Positions 26,626-35,449 of a stretch of DNA of 64,000 bases are shown here, in pieces. The DNA is taken from NCBI GenBank assembly GCA_947444055.1, contig CANEYR010000013.1:1-64000 (forward strand), read 5' to 3'. Each line of letters opens with the position of its first letter. The stretch's first letter is position 1. A model generated the notes under the pieces. The model was not told the DNA's origin, searched no databases, and was given only the letters and a program-made list of their open reading frames with translations. This DNA is from Planctomycetota bacterium (GTDB taxonomy: Bacteria > Planctomycetota > UBA1135 > UBA2386). The position numbers and the translations under genes were made by a program.

Positions 26626-28689
26626 ATGCGTCTCTCGTACGCCGACTACCGGTTCCACGACCTGCCCGAGGCCGCGGCGCAATTCGCGGCGGTCACGGGC
26701 GATGTCGACGTGATCCCTGCCGGCCTGCCGTCGATCGTCGAAGTGCACGACGCGCTGTTCGTGCCGCTGTCGGCCGATGCGCAGTCCAGCGACGCCGGGC
26801 GCACGGGCGGCTTGTTCGACCGCGACGGTCGGCCCGTCGAGGCGTCGCTGCTGCGACGCGGCGCTGAGGTGCTGTCCGGCGCCCGGCTGCCGTCGCCGCC
26901 GCCCGAGCCAGAGGACGTGATCGACGAACCGGTGCTCTACCTCGGCACGTTCAACTCCCACTTCGGGCACCTGCTGCTCGAGGGCATGGCCCGCTGCTGG
27001 GCGCTGCGCGAACCGGGCCTGCCGCACCGGATCGTCATGCACGCGCTGCCGTGCTTCCCGCCGCTGGGCTACCACCACACGCTGTTCCGCGGCCTCGGCC
27101 TGCTGCCCGAACGACTGCACTTCCTGCAGCGGCCGACGCGGTTGCGCACGGTGTTCGTGCCGCACCCAGCCTACGTCTACAACCGGCTCGTGCACGCCGA
27201 CGTGCGGCACACCTACACCGGCGTGCTCGAGCGGCTCGGGCTCGCCGCCGGGGCGGAGACCGACCAGCCGCTGTGGCTGTCGCGCGCCGCGCTCGACCAG
27301 GGCTACCGCCGCGCGGTCGACGAAGCGGCGTTCGAACGCGTGCTCGAACGGGGCGGCTTTTGCATCCTGCGTCCCGAGCAGCACGAACTCACCGAGCAGC
27401 TCGCCGTTGTGCACCGCCATCGCAACGTGTTCGGCTTCTGGGGTTCGGCATTCCGGCTCGCGTGGTTCTCGCCGCGTCAGAAACTGACCTGCCATCTCGG
27501 CTCCGAGTTCCCGTGGCCGAGTTTCATGATGGACCGCGCCGTGACCGGCGCCGAGGCGTGGTTCGTGCGCGCGTCGGAGCATGTCGCGGTGGGCGGCGAG
27601 ATCGACGCCTTCCGCGCCGTGCAGCGGCTGCGCACGCGGGCCCTCATTGACTTTCTCGTCGCCGAGGGGTTTTTGCCACGCGGCACCGAGGCGCCGGCGC
27701 CGGCGCCCGAGTCGCTGCTGAGGCGCGAGGCGACGTACTCGCGCGCCCGCCACCTCGCCAAGGTCGGCGACGCCAAAGGCCTCGAACGGCTGCGCACGCA
27801 GCTCGCGGCCGGCCCGACCGAACCAGCGGTGCACGGCGCCTTGCAGCTTGCCGAAGCCGAGGTGTTCGTGCAGCAGCGCGCCTGGGACCGCGCGATCGGC
27901 TGCGCGCGCGCGGCCGTCGCCGCCGATGCCGTGGTGGCAGAGGCGCACCTTGCGCTCGGGCAGGCGTTGGTGGGGGCGGGCAATCGCCGCGCGGCCGCCG
28001 CGGCACTGCGCGAAGCGTTGCGGCTCGAGCCTGACGGCACCGAGGCGGCGCTGGCGCTCGCGGCGATCCGACCGCAGGCGCCCGACGCAAAGGCCGCCTT
28101 GCTCGCCGTGCTGGCACGAGACGGGGCGGCGAGGCCGGCGCGTTCGGGTCTCGCCGAGTTGCTGTTGCACGGCAAGCGCGGCGCGGAGGCCGAAGCCGTG
28201 CTCGCGGCGGGCGTCGACCTCGGCCCCGACCGCGCCGACGCCCGTTTCCGTCTCGCGACGCTGCAGGTGCGCCGCGGCGAACGCATGCTGGCGGCGGACA
28301 CGCTGCGCGGCGCGCTGGCGATCGACGCCTGGCATCTGTCCGCCAACGTCGCGCTCGCCAAGATCCTGCTCGTCGCCGGCGAGGCCGAAAAAGCAGTGCG
28401 CCACGCGCGACTCGCCGTACTGCTCGACCCGCGCGAGGCACGGCAGTTCGCGCTGCTCGGCCGCTGCCTGCTCGCTGCCGACGACAGCGAAGGTGCCGAA
28501 GCGGCCTTGCGCGAGGGGCTGCGACTCGAACCCGATCGGGTCGAGTGCCTCTACCTGCTCGCCGTCGCGCGGCAGCGGCAGGGGCATCGCGCCGCGGGCT
28601 GGCAGCTGCGCGGGCACGCGTTCGTGCTGCACTGCCGGCGGGCCGCAGCGAAGCTGCTCGCGCGGCTCCGGCAACTGGTGCCCGACTGA
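26626..28689 (+). CDS. Family 61 glycosyltransferase (DUF563) with long TPR tail
   Basis: 687 aa. Residues about 100-340 are a GT61/DUF563 domain: YLGTFNSHFGHLLLEGMARCWAL, WLSRAALDQGYRR, then VFGFWGSAFRLAWFSPRQK, the typical GT61 end motif with a Gly-x-x-x-Ala-Asn-like helix. Residues about 370-687 are eight or so Ala/Arg-rich TPRs. It is the third glycosyltransferase-TPR fusion in the window. GT61 enzymes in bacteria build capsule or surface polysaccharide. Base composition is even higher in GC than its neighbours. It ends 7 bp from the convergent SAF-domain dehydrogenase gene. Confidence 0.85.
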   Translation: MRLSYADYRFHDLPEAAAQFAAVTGDVDVIPAGLPSIVEVHDALFVPLSADAQSSDAGRTGGLFDRDGRPVEASLLRRGAEVLSGARLPSPPPEPEDVIDEPVLYLGTFNSHFGHLLLEGMARCWALREPGLPHRIVMHALPCFPPLGYHHTLFRGLGLLPERLHFLQRPTRLRTVFVPHPAYVYNRLVHADVRHTYTGVLERLGLAAGAETDQPLWLSRAALDQGYRRAVDEAAFERVLERGGFCILRPEQHELTEQLAVVHRHRNVFGFWGSAFRLAWFSPRQKLTCHLGSEFPWPSFMMDRAVTGAEAWFVRASEHVAVGGEIDAFRAVQRLRTRALIDFLVAEGFLPRGTEAPAPAPESLLRREATYSRARHLAKVGDAKGLERLRTQLAAGPTEPAVHGALQLAEAEVFVQQRAWDRAIGCARAAVAADAVVAEAHLALGQALVGAGNRRAAAAALREALRLEPDGTEAALALAAIRPQAPDAKAALLAVLARDGAARPARSGLAELLLHGKRGAEAEAVLAAGVDLGPDRADARFRLATLQVRRGERMLAADTLRGALAIDAWHLSANVALAKILLVAGEAEKAVRHARLAVLLDPREARQFALLGRCLLAADDSEGAEAALREGLRLEPDRVECLYLLAVARQRQGHRAAGWQLRGHAFVLHCRRAAAKLLARLRQLVPD

Positions 28690-28696
28690 TCCGCTG

Positions 28697-29971
28697 TCAG
28701 CAGCCGAGTGCGATCGCCTGCCGGTAGAGCTCGAATGCCGGCGCCGCCGGTTGCCAGTCGACGTCGTCGAGCTGGATGCGTTCGTCCTGCTTGACGTCGC
28801 GGCGCAGCACGAGGTCGTCGGCGAGGCAGATCGGCAGCCCCGGGGCACGTTGTTGGTCGGCGAGGTTCTCGATCAGCCCGAAGGCGGCGTAGCCGCCCAT
28901 GCCGTCGACGCGGTCGCCGGCGCGCAGGTCCTTCTTCGCGTAGGCGTAGACGTTGGTGCGCATCGAGCGCGGTTGCAGCCGCGCGCTGCCGTCGAGCACC
29001 GCCTCGACGACGCAGTTCATCGCCTCGATCGCGCCGAGGTGGTAGGGCCGGTAGAACAGGTAGAACGGGCCCGGGCCGAGGTCGGGCGGATACCACGCCA
29101 GCGTGTGGCGTTGCAACTCGCTCTCGGTGTGGCCGATCACGAACACGCCGCCCTTGGGTTCGGCGCCGACGACGTAGTCGACGAACGGTCCGTGCGCGCG
29201 CCACAAGGCGCCGATGTCGAGGTGGTCGAAAATCTGCAGGACGTGACGCATGCGGTGGCCGTGCATGCCGGGTTTGGTCGTCCCGAGGCCGAGCGCGTTG
29301 GCGACCACCGCCATCTCGACGCAGAGCTTGGTGCCGTCGGTGTAGGACGAGCACATCTTGTGGTCGAGCCCGCGCTTGTCGGCCTCCGGAGCGATCGTCG
29401 TCGGGTTCACGTAGGCGTCGTGGTAGCCCTTGATGTTGCCGGCGACGACGAGCTCGAAGCCCCACAAGCGGATGTCGTCGACGAGGCGCTTGATGACGGT
29501 CGGCTGGTCGCCGTCCGAGGCGGTGTAGACGCGGCCCTGCGTGCGCGCTTCGGCGACCAGCACTGGGCCGAACATCAGGTCGGCCTCGAAGTTCATCATC
29601 ACGACGTGCTGGCCGTGCCGCAACGCCGTGCGCGCGTGACCGGCGGCCGGCAGCAGCGCGTTGGTGGCTTCGAAGAAGACGTCGACCCGTCCGCTCGCCG
29701 CGACCAGCAGGCCGTCGCCGGTGATCGCCAGCACGCCACGCTCGATGGCGGCGTCGAGGCCCTGCGGGCTGTCGACGATCTCGAACGGCAGGCCGAGCTG
29801 GCGGGCACACTGCACGGCCTTGTCGACGTGCAGGTCGGCGATCGCCACCGGCCGCATGCGTGGCGTTAGCTGCGCCTGGTGCACGAGGCACCTGCCGATC
29901 GAGCCGATGCCGACGACCGCAACACGGATGTCGGTGGGGCGGGCGTTCAGACGTTCGAGCAGTGTGGCCAT
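28697..29971 (-). CDS. Homoserine-dehydrogenase-like oxidoreductase with C-terminal SAF domain
   Basis: 424 aa. Residues about 15-150 are a Rossmann NAD(P) domain (VAVVGIGSIGRCLVHQ). The catalytic domain includes VFFEATNALL, VVMMNFEADLMFGP and VVAGNIKGYHDAYVNP; the end (RMRTNVYAYAKKDLRAGDRVDGMGG) is a SAF domain like those of sialic acid synthases. This layout matches the COG4091-type predicted homoserine dehydrogenases, some of which act on branched sugar acids rather than homoserine. No threonine genes are adjacent. Its convergent neighbour is a surface-glycan glycosyltransferase, so a sugar-nucleotide or sugar-acid role is possible. Confidence 0.82.
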   Translation of the reverse strand: MATLLERLNARPTDIRVAVVGIGSIGRCLVHQAQLTPRMRPVAIADLHVDKAVQCARQLGLPFEIVDSPQGLDAAIERGVLAITGDGLLVAASGRVDVFFEATNALLPAAGHARTALRHGQHVVMMNFEADLMFGPVLVAEARTQGRVYTASDGDQPTVIKRLVDDIRLWGFELVVAGNIKGYHDAYVNPTTIAPEADKRGLDHKMCSSYTDGTKLCVEMAVVANALGLGTTKPGMHGHRMRHVLQIFDHLDIGALWRAHGPFVDYVVGAEPKGGVFVIGHTESELQRHTLAWYPPDLGPGPFYLFYRPYHLGAIEAMNCVVEAVLDGSARLQPRSMRTNVYAYAKKDLRAGDRVDGMGGYAAFGLIENLADQQRAPGLPICLADDLVLRRDVKQDERIQLDDVDWQPAAPAFELYRQAIALGC

Positions 29972-30145
29972 GGCTGGCGGGGGCCGGAGAAGAGGTGAGG
30001 AACCGGGCGGATGGGAGTGTAGCGCGGCGCCTGCTACCTGGGCAGCCCGACCGGGACGTCGATCACGCCGGCCTGCCGCATCATTGCTTCGATCGCATCG
30101 GGCGAACTCGGCAGGTGGCCCGACAGGTTCTCGCAGCCGTGCTCG

Positions 30146-30769
30146 GTGACGAGGATCGCTCGCACTCTGCAGGCGCAGTGTGGTCCTGGGCTTCCGGTCA
30201 CCGTCTTGCGCAACCGTCGCACTTCGGCTCGTGCAGCCGGTGCATGGAACACGGGATTGGACCAGCTACATCGCGATGAACGAGTCGCGCCGCAGGCGGA
30301 CCTGTGGTTTGTTGCGGTGCTCGATGACGACGACAGGTGGGAGTCCGACCACCTGCAGTTGTGCATGGACGCTGCCGTGTGTGGCGATCTCAACATGGTC
30401 GCGGCAGGGTTGATTCGTCACGAGGCGCCTGACGATCCAGGGCATCGACACACGATTCCCAGCGCGCTCGATAGCCGGGAACTGTTCGTGCGAGGGCAGC
30501 ACATCCAGGGTTCGAACCTGTTCGTGCGCCTCGACATGTTGTTGATGGTCGGCGGCTTCGACGAGCACCTTTCGAGCTGCACTGATCGCGACATCTGCCT
30601 TCGCCTCGCGCGCCTCGAAGGACTGCGATTCGGACGAGTCGACAAGCACACCGTTCACCATTACGCCGACCCTCGAACAGATCGGCTGTCAACACCTAGT
30701 TCTCTGGCGAAGCTGCAAGGGCTTCCGGTGTGTGGGGGACGAGCGGTGGCATGGTTCCTGGACTCCTGA
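30146..30769 (+). pseudogene. Truncated, frameshifted family 2 glycosyltransferase
   Basis: This frame (GTG 30146) begins inside the GT2 fold: VTVLRNRRTSARAAGAWNTG and LWFVAVLDDDDRWESDHLQL contain the donor-site Asn/Gly and the DDD metal-binding motif, then NLFVRLDMLLMVGGFDEHLS and TDRDICLRLARL are the usual acceptor-side motifs. The N-terminal nucleotide-binding strand (VVIPTYNR type) is missing. Coding-like sequence goes on in another frame at 30732-30920 (WTPELRAQIVCLQEERKDVC). A remnant of a larger transferase is therefore likely. Between 30921 and 31181 I see nothing assignable. Confidence 0.6.
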
Positions 30770-31181
30770 ACTCCGCGCGCAGATCGTGTGCCTACAGGAG
30801 GAACGGAAAGACGTCTGCGACTACGCGATGTTGGCGGCGTCGAGCGGCGGTCCGGTCATCTCGACCGAAGACAAGGCAACGTGGTTGGCAAACGGTGCCG
30901 CTTCCCGGATTCGGCTCTGATCCCTTCCGGCGTCGGCACGGCAATCACCATGAAGCGGACCTGACCTTGGCCTTTCGCTATGCGCATGACGGGCTAGTGC
31001 GGTCGATAATCGGCCGTGACCGTGCCCGAAAGATCTAACGTTCAGGTGACGGGATGAAGTGCTTTGGCGTGGCGTCGGGTTGCCTTTCGTGTACTCGCCC
31101 CTTCGTCTCCGTCGCAGAAGGCGTAGCCTACCGATTCTGCCATGTGCGGCGCGTGATGAGTCGCACTTGGACGCGGCCCCC

Positions 31182-31247
31182 ATGATGTCGATGACCGTCA
31201 ACTGTGCGCGCCTGTTCGTGGCCGGCAAGAAGGTGGTGATCTCGTGA
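31182..31247 (+). CDS. Possible 21-aa upstream peptide or gene end coupled to the AlbA_2 gene
   Basis: ATG 31182 opens a 21-codon frame (MMSMTVNCARLFVAGKKVVIS) whose TGA overlaps the GTG start of the AlbA_2 gene (GTGA). The overlap is typical of translational coupling. The frame also extends upstream to 31059, so it may be the surviving end of a deleted gene rather than a true leader peptide. Confidence 0.35.
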   Translation: MMSMTVNCARLFVAGKKVVIS

Positions 31248-32617
31248 CCGTGCGCATCGATCTCGACCAACTGGCGCGTCGCGAGAGCGAGCAGACCGAG
31301 TGGAAGGAGAACGTCGCGGACAGCAACGATGTCGTGGCGACCCTGTCGGCGTTTGCAAACGACCTGCAGAATCTCGGCGGCGGCTACGTGGTCTGTGGCG
31401 CCCGGGAGGAGAAGGACGAGCATGGCTTCCCTCGGCTCGTCCGCGTGGGGCTGACGGCGAATCGCATCAAGGAAGTCGAGAACGTCGTCCTGACCCGTTG
31501 CCGCGAGCGCGTCTCACCACCGCTAGCGCCGTTGGTGGCGGAGATCGCCGCCGACGATCCGTCGCGTCGTATTCTGGTGTTCCTGCAGCCCGCTACCGGG
31601 ACGGCGCACACGTTCCGCTGGGACGATGACGGCGCCAAGCACTTCGTGCGGGTGAGTCGCTCGACGATCGAAGCCAGAAACGGGTTGCTCAAGGACCTGC
31701 TGGTGCGCAAGCGGGCGCTGGAGCCATGGGATCGCCGGCCGTGCAACGCAGCGACGGTCAACGACATCGACCTGCTCGCGCTGCGCGACGCATTGCAGCG
31801 TATGGGGGTCTTCACGCTCGATCGTGGGGTCGAGTCGTACCTGGTCGAGGGGGTGCAGCTGTCGCCGTTCGTGCCATCGTTGTGCGTGGCCGAACCACTG
31901 TCCGGCGTCTTGCGGCCTCGCAACTACGCCGTGCTGCTGTTCGGTCGGGAACCCCAGAAGTTCATCCCCGGAGCCTTCTCGATCTACTCCGCCTATTCGG
32001 GAAAGGACCGGACCGATCCGGTGGCGCAGCGGTTCGAGATCGCTGGAACGCTTCTCGACCAAGCGGGGCGTCTGCAAAAACTGCTCGAGGCGGAGGCGGT
32101 GACGCTCTACGACAAGACCAACCTGAGGGCGCCAAACGCTGAGAAGTACCCGCGTCGCGCGCTGCAGGAGGCGATGGTCAATGCGCTCGCGCATCGTGAT
32201 TACGAACTCGTCGATCCGGCGCGCTTCACGTCTTACCGCGATCGCGTCGAGTTCCTCTCGCCAGGGTCGCTGCCGGTGGGAGTCACGTTGCCGGACCTGC
32301 AGTCCCGTTCGGTGACACCGCGCTGGCGCAATCAGGCGTTGGCTTGGTTCTTGGCGCGGTTGCAGCTGGCGCAGGCCGAGGGGCAGGGCATCCAGACGAT
32401 CCGCAGTACAATGAAGGCCGTGGGATGTCCGCCGCCGCTCTTCGATGCGTCGGAGGTCTCGGTTGCCTGCGTGTTGCGGGCACATCCGCGGTTCCGAGCG
32501 ACGAAGCCGCGGGGTGGTCGCTCCGCGCCGACGAATGTGGTGAAGAAGCGGAAGGGTAAGGCGAAGTCCGCGCCGAAGGCTCGCGCGAAGGGCGGGGCCA
32601 GGGGCGGTAAGGCTTGA
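31244..32617 (+). CDS. Schlafen AlbA_2-domain protein (RecG-like C-terminal region)
   Basis: 457 aa from GTG 31244. Residues about 10-150 are the AlbA_2 domain: ESEQTEWKENVADSNDVVATLSAFAN, GGGYVVCGA and the later HFVRVSRSTIEAR. Residues about 250-400 match the ATP-binding-like C-terminal region found with it (YPRRALQEAMVNALAHRDYE, VEFLSPGSLPVGVT). The last 60 residues are very Lys/Arg/Gly-rich and probably bind nucleic acid. Such proteins are called putative transcriptional regulators and also occur in defence loci; no partner nuclease or toxin is adjacent. It sits at the end of a region of broken genes, which suggests past acquisition. Confidence 0.82.
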   Translation: MTVRIDLDQLARRESEQTEWKENVADSNDVVATLSAFANDLQNLGGGYVVCGAREEKDEHGFPRLVRVGLTANRIKEVENVVLTRCRERVSPPLAPLVAEIAADDPSRRILVFLQPATGTAHTFRWDDDGAKHFVRVSRSTIEARNGLLKDLLVRKRALEPWDRRPCNAATVNDIDLLALRDALQRMGVFTLDRGVESYLVEGVQLSPFVPSLCVAEPLSGVLRPRNYAVLLFGREPQKFIPGAFSIYSAYSGKDRTDPVAQRFEIAGTLLDQAGRLQKLLEAEAVTLYDKTNLRAPNAEKYPRRALQEAMVNALAHRDYELVDPARFTSYRDRVEFLSPGSLPVGVTLPDLQSRSVTPRWRNQALAWFLARLQLAQAEGQGIQTIRSTMKAVGCPPPLFDASEVSVACVLRAHPRFRATKPRGGRSAPTNVVKKRKGKAKSAPKARAKGGARGGKA

Positions 32618-33039
32618 GGGCCGCGAGTGGACGGGCTCGTAGGGTGGTCAGAGGGATCCGCTACACGTCACACTAGGCGGTGCAGCGGTTCGTAGAGCGG
32701 CTGACGGGGGTCGAGGACATGCCACCGGTGAAGGCGCCGACGCCGAGGGAGGGGGCGGGGCAAGCGCGCGCCAGCCAGCGCGGATCCTGGACGAGGCTGG
32801 CATCCAGTAGAACCTCCCCGAAAAGAGTCGGGGATGGGGTATTATTTCCCGATCGGGACATCTAGCTGGTTGCGGTTAGTCGGCCGTGCCGTCGCGACGG
32901 CCGCATGGGCATGCGGGGGATCCGCGGGTCAAGGTGTTCGGAATGACTTGTCGGTCGCCGTCGTCGCGCGCCACCCAGACGCCTTTCGCAGTCGCCTTAA
33001 TGCCGAGACCACATGGGCGAACGTTCGTGCCGATCCCAG
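32618..33039. other. Intergenic region with hairpin and palindrome, no clear gene
   Basis: About 420 bp. Short open frames exist on both strands around 32673-32865, but neither resembles a known protein. CCCCGA-6 nt-TCGGGG (32816-32833) is a hairpin, TATTAT at 32840-32845 resembles a -10 box, and TCCCGATCGGGA (32847-32858) is a perfect 12-bp palindrome. Together they could be a terminator or an operator-promoter. No FMN-riboswitch motifs are present upstream of ribBA. Confidence 0.4.
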
Positions 33040-33045
33040 TAGACT
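33040..33045 (+). promoter_or_regulatory. -10-like TAGACT box before ribBA
   Basis: TAGACT ends 33 bp before ATG 33079, giving a predicted leader of about 27 nt. No strong -35 is visible. The hexamer is identical to the one at 11514. Confidence 0.4.
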
Positions 33046-33078
33046 GCGCGGCCCGCCGCCTCGGCGGCTGCCCTCCGC

Positions 33079-34311
33079 ATGACTTTCGCACCCATCTCAG
33101 AACTGCTCGAAGAGCTGAAGGCCGGCCGCCCGATCGTGCTAGTCGACGATCCCTCCCGTGAGAACGAAGGCGACCTTTGCTTCGCCGCGCAGTTTGCCTC
33201 GCCGGAGCTGATTGCCCTGCTGTCGCGCGAAGCCTGTGGCCTCATCTGCTTGGCGCTGGACGACGAGATCTGCGATCGCCTGCAGTTGCCGATGATGGTC
33301 GCGGAGAACAAGAGCCGCTATGGCACCGCGTTCACGGTTTCGATCGGGGCCGCCGAAGGTGTCACGACCGGCATTTCAGCCAAGGACCGGGCCCTCACGG
33401 TGTTGGCGGCGGTCCATCCCGACGCCAAGCCAGAGCACCTCAGTCGCCCCGGCCACATCTTCCCGTTGCGCGCGCGCCAAGGTGGCGTGTTGGTGCGCAC
33501 CGGCCACACCGAGGCCGTCGTCGATCTTTGCCGTCTCGCCGGCCTGCGCCCGGCAGGCGTGATTTGTGAAGTGACGAAGCCCGATGGGGAGATGGCGCGG
33601 GTGCCGGATCTCATCGCGTTCTGCCAGAAGCACTCCTTCAAGATGGGTTGCATCGCCGACCTGGTCGAGTACCGCCGTCGCCGTGAACGGTTGATCGAAA
33701 GGGTCGCCGTCGCGTCGATGCCGACGCCTCATGGCCAGTTCGATTGCCACACCTACCACAGTCTCGTGGATGGCCGCACGCACATGGCGCTGACCGTTGG
33801 CATCCCGCGGGTCGGTGACAGTGGGCGCTTCCCGCCGATCGAAGAGGCCGTGCTGGTGCGTGTTCACTCGCAGTGCCTCACTGGCGACGCCTTCGGTTCG
33901 CTGCGTTGCGATTGTGGGCCGCAGCTACAGCTGGCCATGCGTCGGGTGCAAGACGAAGGCCGCGGCATCGTGCTCTACATCAGCCAGGAAGGCCGTGGCA
34001 TCGGGCTGGCGAACAAGCTCAAGGCCTACGCCCTGCAGGACAAGGGCATGGACACGGTCGAGGCGAACGTGCATCTCGGGTTCCGCCCGGATGAACGCGA
34101 GTTCGGCACTGGCGCGCAGATCCTGCATGACCTCGGGGTGCGGCGACTGCGCGTGCTCACCAACAACCCCAAGAAGTTGGCTGGCTTGCAGGGCCACGGT
34201 CTCGAAATCACCGCCCAGGTGCCGTTGGAAGTCACTCCTAACCAACACAACCAAAGATACTTGGACACAAAGCGTGACAAGATGGGCCACCTTCTCAAGA
34301 AGCCCGAGTAG
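33079..34311 (+). CDS. ribBA: Bifunctional 3,4-dihydroxy-2-butanone-4-phosphate synthase / GTP cyclohydrolase II
   Basis: 410 aa, the usual length for RibBA. It starts both branches of riboflavin synthesis. Residues 1-205: DDPSRENEGDL is the Mg/ribulose-5-phosphate site, SREACGLICLAL and GVTTGISAKDRA follow, and RPGHIFPLRA closes the site. Residues about 206-400: HSQCLTGDAFGSLRCDCG holds the three zinc Cys (~265, 276, 278), ISQEGRGIGL and NNPKKLAGL are the GTP-binding motifs. It stands alone; the ECF sigma gene follows after 47 bp. Confidence 0.97.
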   Translation: MTFAPISELLEELKAGRPIVLVDDPSRENEGDLCFAAQFASPELIALLSREACGLICLALDDEICDRLQLPMMVAENKSRYGTAFTVSIGAAEGVTTGISAKDRALTVLAAVHPDAKPEHLSRPGHIFPLRARQGGVLVRTGHTEAVVDLCRLAGLRPAGVICEVTKPDGEMARVPDLIAFCQKHSFKMGCIADLVEYRRRRERLIERVAVASMPTPHGQFDCHTYHSLVDGRTHMALTVGIPRVGDSGRFPPIEEAVLVRVHSQCLTGDAFGSLRCDCGPQLQLAMRRVQDEGRGIVLYISQEGRGIGLANKLKAYALQDKGMDTVEANVHLGFRPDEREFGTGAQILHDLGVRRLRVLTNNPKKLAGLQGHGLEITAQVPLEVTPNQHNQRYLDTKRDKMGHLLKKPE

Positions 34312-34358
34312 TTCGGTCACGCGGGAAGAAAGACGAAGCCAGTCCCTCCAAGGGCAGC

Positions 34359-34997
34359 GTGTTTGCCTTGCAGAACAGAACCGAAGTACCTGATACCGAT
34401 CGACCTGATCCAGAGTTGATCGCCGCAGTGCTGCAAGGCAGCGAGTCGGCGTTCGCAGCGCTGGTGGATCGCTACAAGGACCGCCTCTTTCGCCTGCTCG
34501 GCCGCTACTGCCGGGACGCGATCGAGTGCGAAGACTTGGCCCAGGACGTGTTTCTGAAGGTCTTCCGCAAGCTGCACACCTTCAACCACGAGTCGCAGTT
34601 CTACACGTGGCTCTATCGCATCGCGGTCAACGCCGCGACCGACCACCTGTCGCGGGCCAGCCATCGGCGCCTGCGCTTGGTCGATGACGACGCCGTGCTC
34701 GATCGCGGTTCGGGTGACGACGAGAACCCAGCCAACCCGCTGATGACTGCGGAGCTGGCGACCGCGACGCGCGCCATCGTCGACTCGCTGCCTGAGAAGT
34801 TCCGGACCATTCTCGTGCTGCGCGAGTTCGAGAACCTTTCCTACACCGAGATCGCGCAGGTCCTGCAAATCCAACTCGGCACGGTGGAGTCGCGACTCTT
34901 CCGCGCCCGCCAGCGTTTCAAGGAAGCGATCGAACGCTTGCATCCCGAACTCTTGCCTGCTGGCTTCACGCCAACGCCTCGTGGAGGCACCCGATGA
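34359..34997 (+). CDS. ECF-type RNA polymerase sigma factor
   Basis: 212 aa from GTG 34359. Region 2 (~residues 28-95): AFAALVDRYKDRLFRLLGRYC, EDLAQDVFLKVFRKL, and FYTWLYRIAVNAATDHLSR for -10 recognition. Region 4 (~145-195): LPEKFRTILVLREFENLSYTE and LGTVESRLFRARQRFKEAI, a helix-turn-helix for the -35. The next gene overlaps by 4 bp (ATGA) and encodes a membrane protein that should be its anti-sigma factor. RpoE-like in organisation. Targets are unknown. Confidence 0.93.
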   Translation: MFALQNRTEVPDTDRPDPELIAAVLQGSESAFAALVDRYKDRLFRLLGRYCRDAIECEDLAQDVFLKVFRKLHTFNHESQFYTWLYRIAVNAATDHLSRASHRRLRLVDDDAVLDRGSGDDENPANPLMTAELATATRAIVDSLPEKFRTILVLREFENLSYTEIAQVLQIQLGTVESRLFRARQRFKEAIERLHPELLPAGFTPTPRGGTR

Positions 34998-35440
34998 AAC
35001 TTTCGCAATGCGATCTCCTTCTGCTGCAGCGGCACCTTGACGGCGAACTCGATGCGGCGGCCACCGCGGCCTTCGCGACTCGTTTGGCAGCCGAGCCAGC
35101 ACTGCAGCGCGCGGCCGATGAGGCGCAGTCCGTGCGCGGTGCGTTGGCCATGGCGGGAGCTGGCCGCAGCATGCGGCCACCCACGTCGTTCACCAGCAAC
35201 TTGCTGGTTGCTGCGCGGCAACTCCCGACGCGGCAGCAACTGGAGCAAGCGGACGTGGCGGCTGCGGCCATCGGCCTGTGTCGGCGCATTCTCTTGGCAG
35301 CCGCGATCCTGGCAGGCGTCGGTTTGGCCTGGCACGCGGGCTTCGTGAACGGCGAACAGCCGACGATCATGCAAGCGAACCCAGCGGACGTTCAGCACGA
35401 ACTCGAACGCTTGGATGCTCTGCTGCACAGCCGCAAGTGA
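34994..35440 (+). CDS. Putative membrane anti-sigma factor
   Basis: 148 aa. LLLLQRHLDGELDAAATAAFATRLAAEP near the N-terminus is the helix pattern of anti-sigma domains, without the zinc-binding HxxxCxxC motif. One membrane helix (RILLAAAILAGVGLAWHAGF, ~residues 95-115) leaves about 30 residues outside. ATGA overlap with the sigma gene indicates coupled synthesis. Sequestration of the sigma factor at the membrane is inferred from the arrangement. Confidence 0.75.
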   Translation: MKLSQCDLLLLQRHLDGELDAAATAAFATRLAAEPALQRAADEAQSVRGALAMAGAGRSMRPPTSFTSNLLVAARQLPTRQQLEQADVAAAAIGLCRRILLAAAILAGVGLAWHAGFVNGEQPTIMQANPADVQHELERLDALLHSRK

Positions 35441-35449
35441 TCGCGAGCG

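Noticed and set aside
32673-32865. Short genes on either strand
   Set aside because: About 60 codons each way, no similarity recognised, mutually antisense; not enough to call one.
32618-33078. FMN riboswitch before ribBA
   Set aside because: No AGGGGCAGGGTGAAATTCCC-like start or paired CCGAC/AGTC elements were seen.
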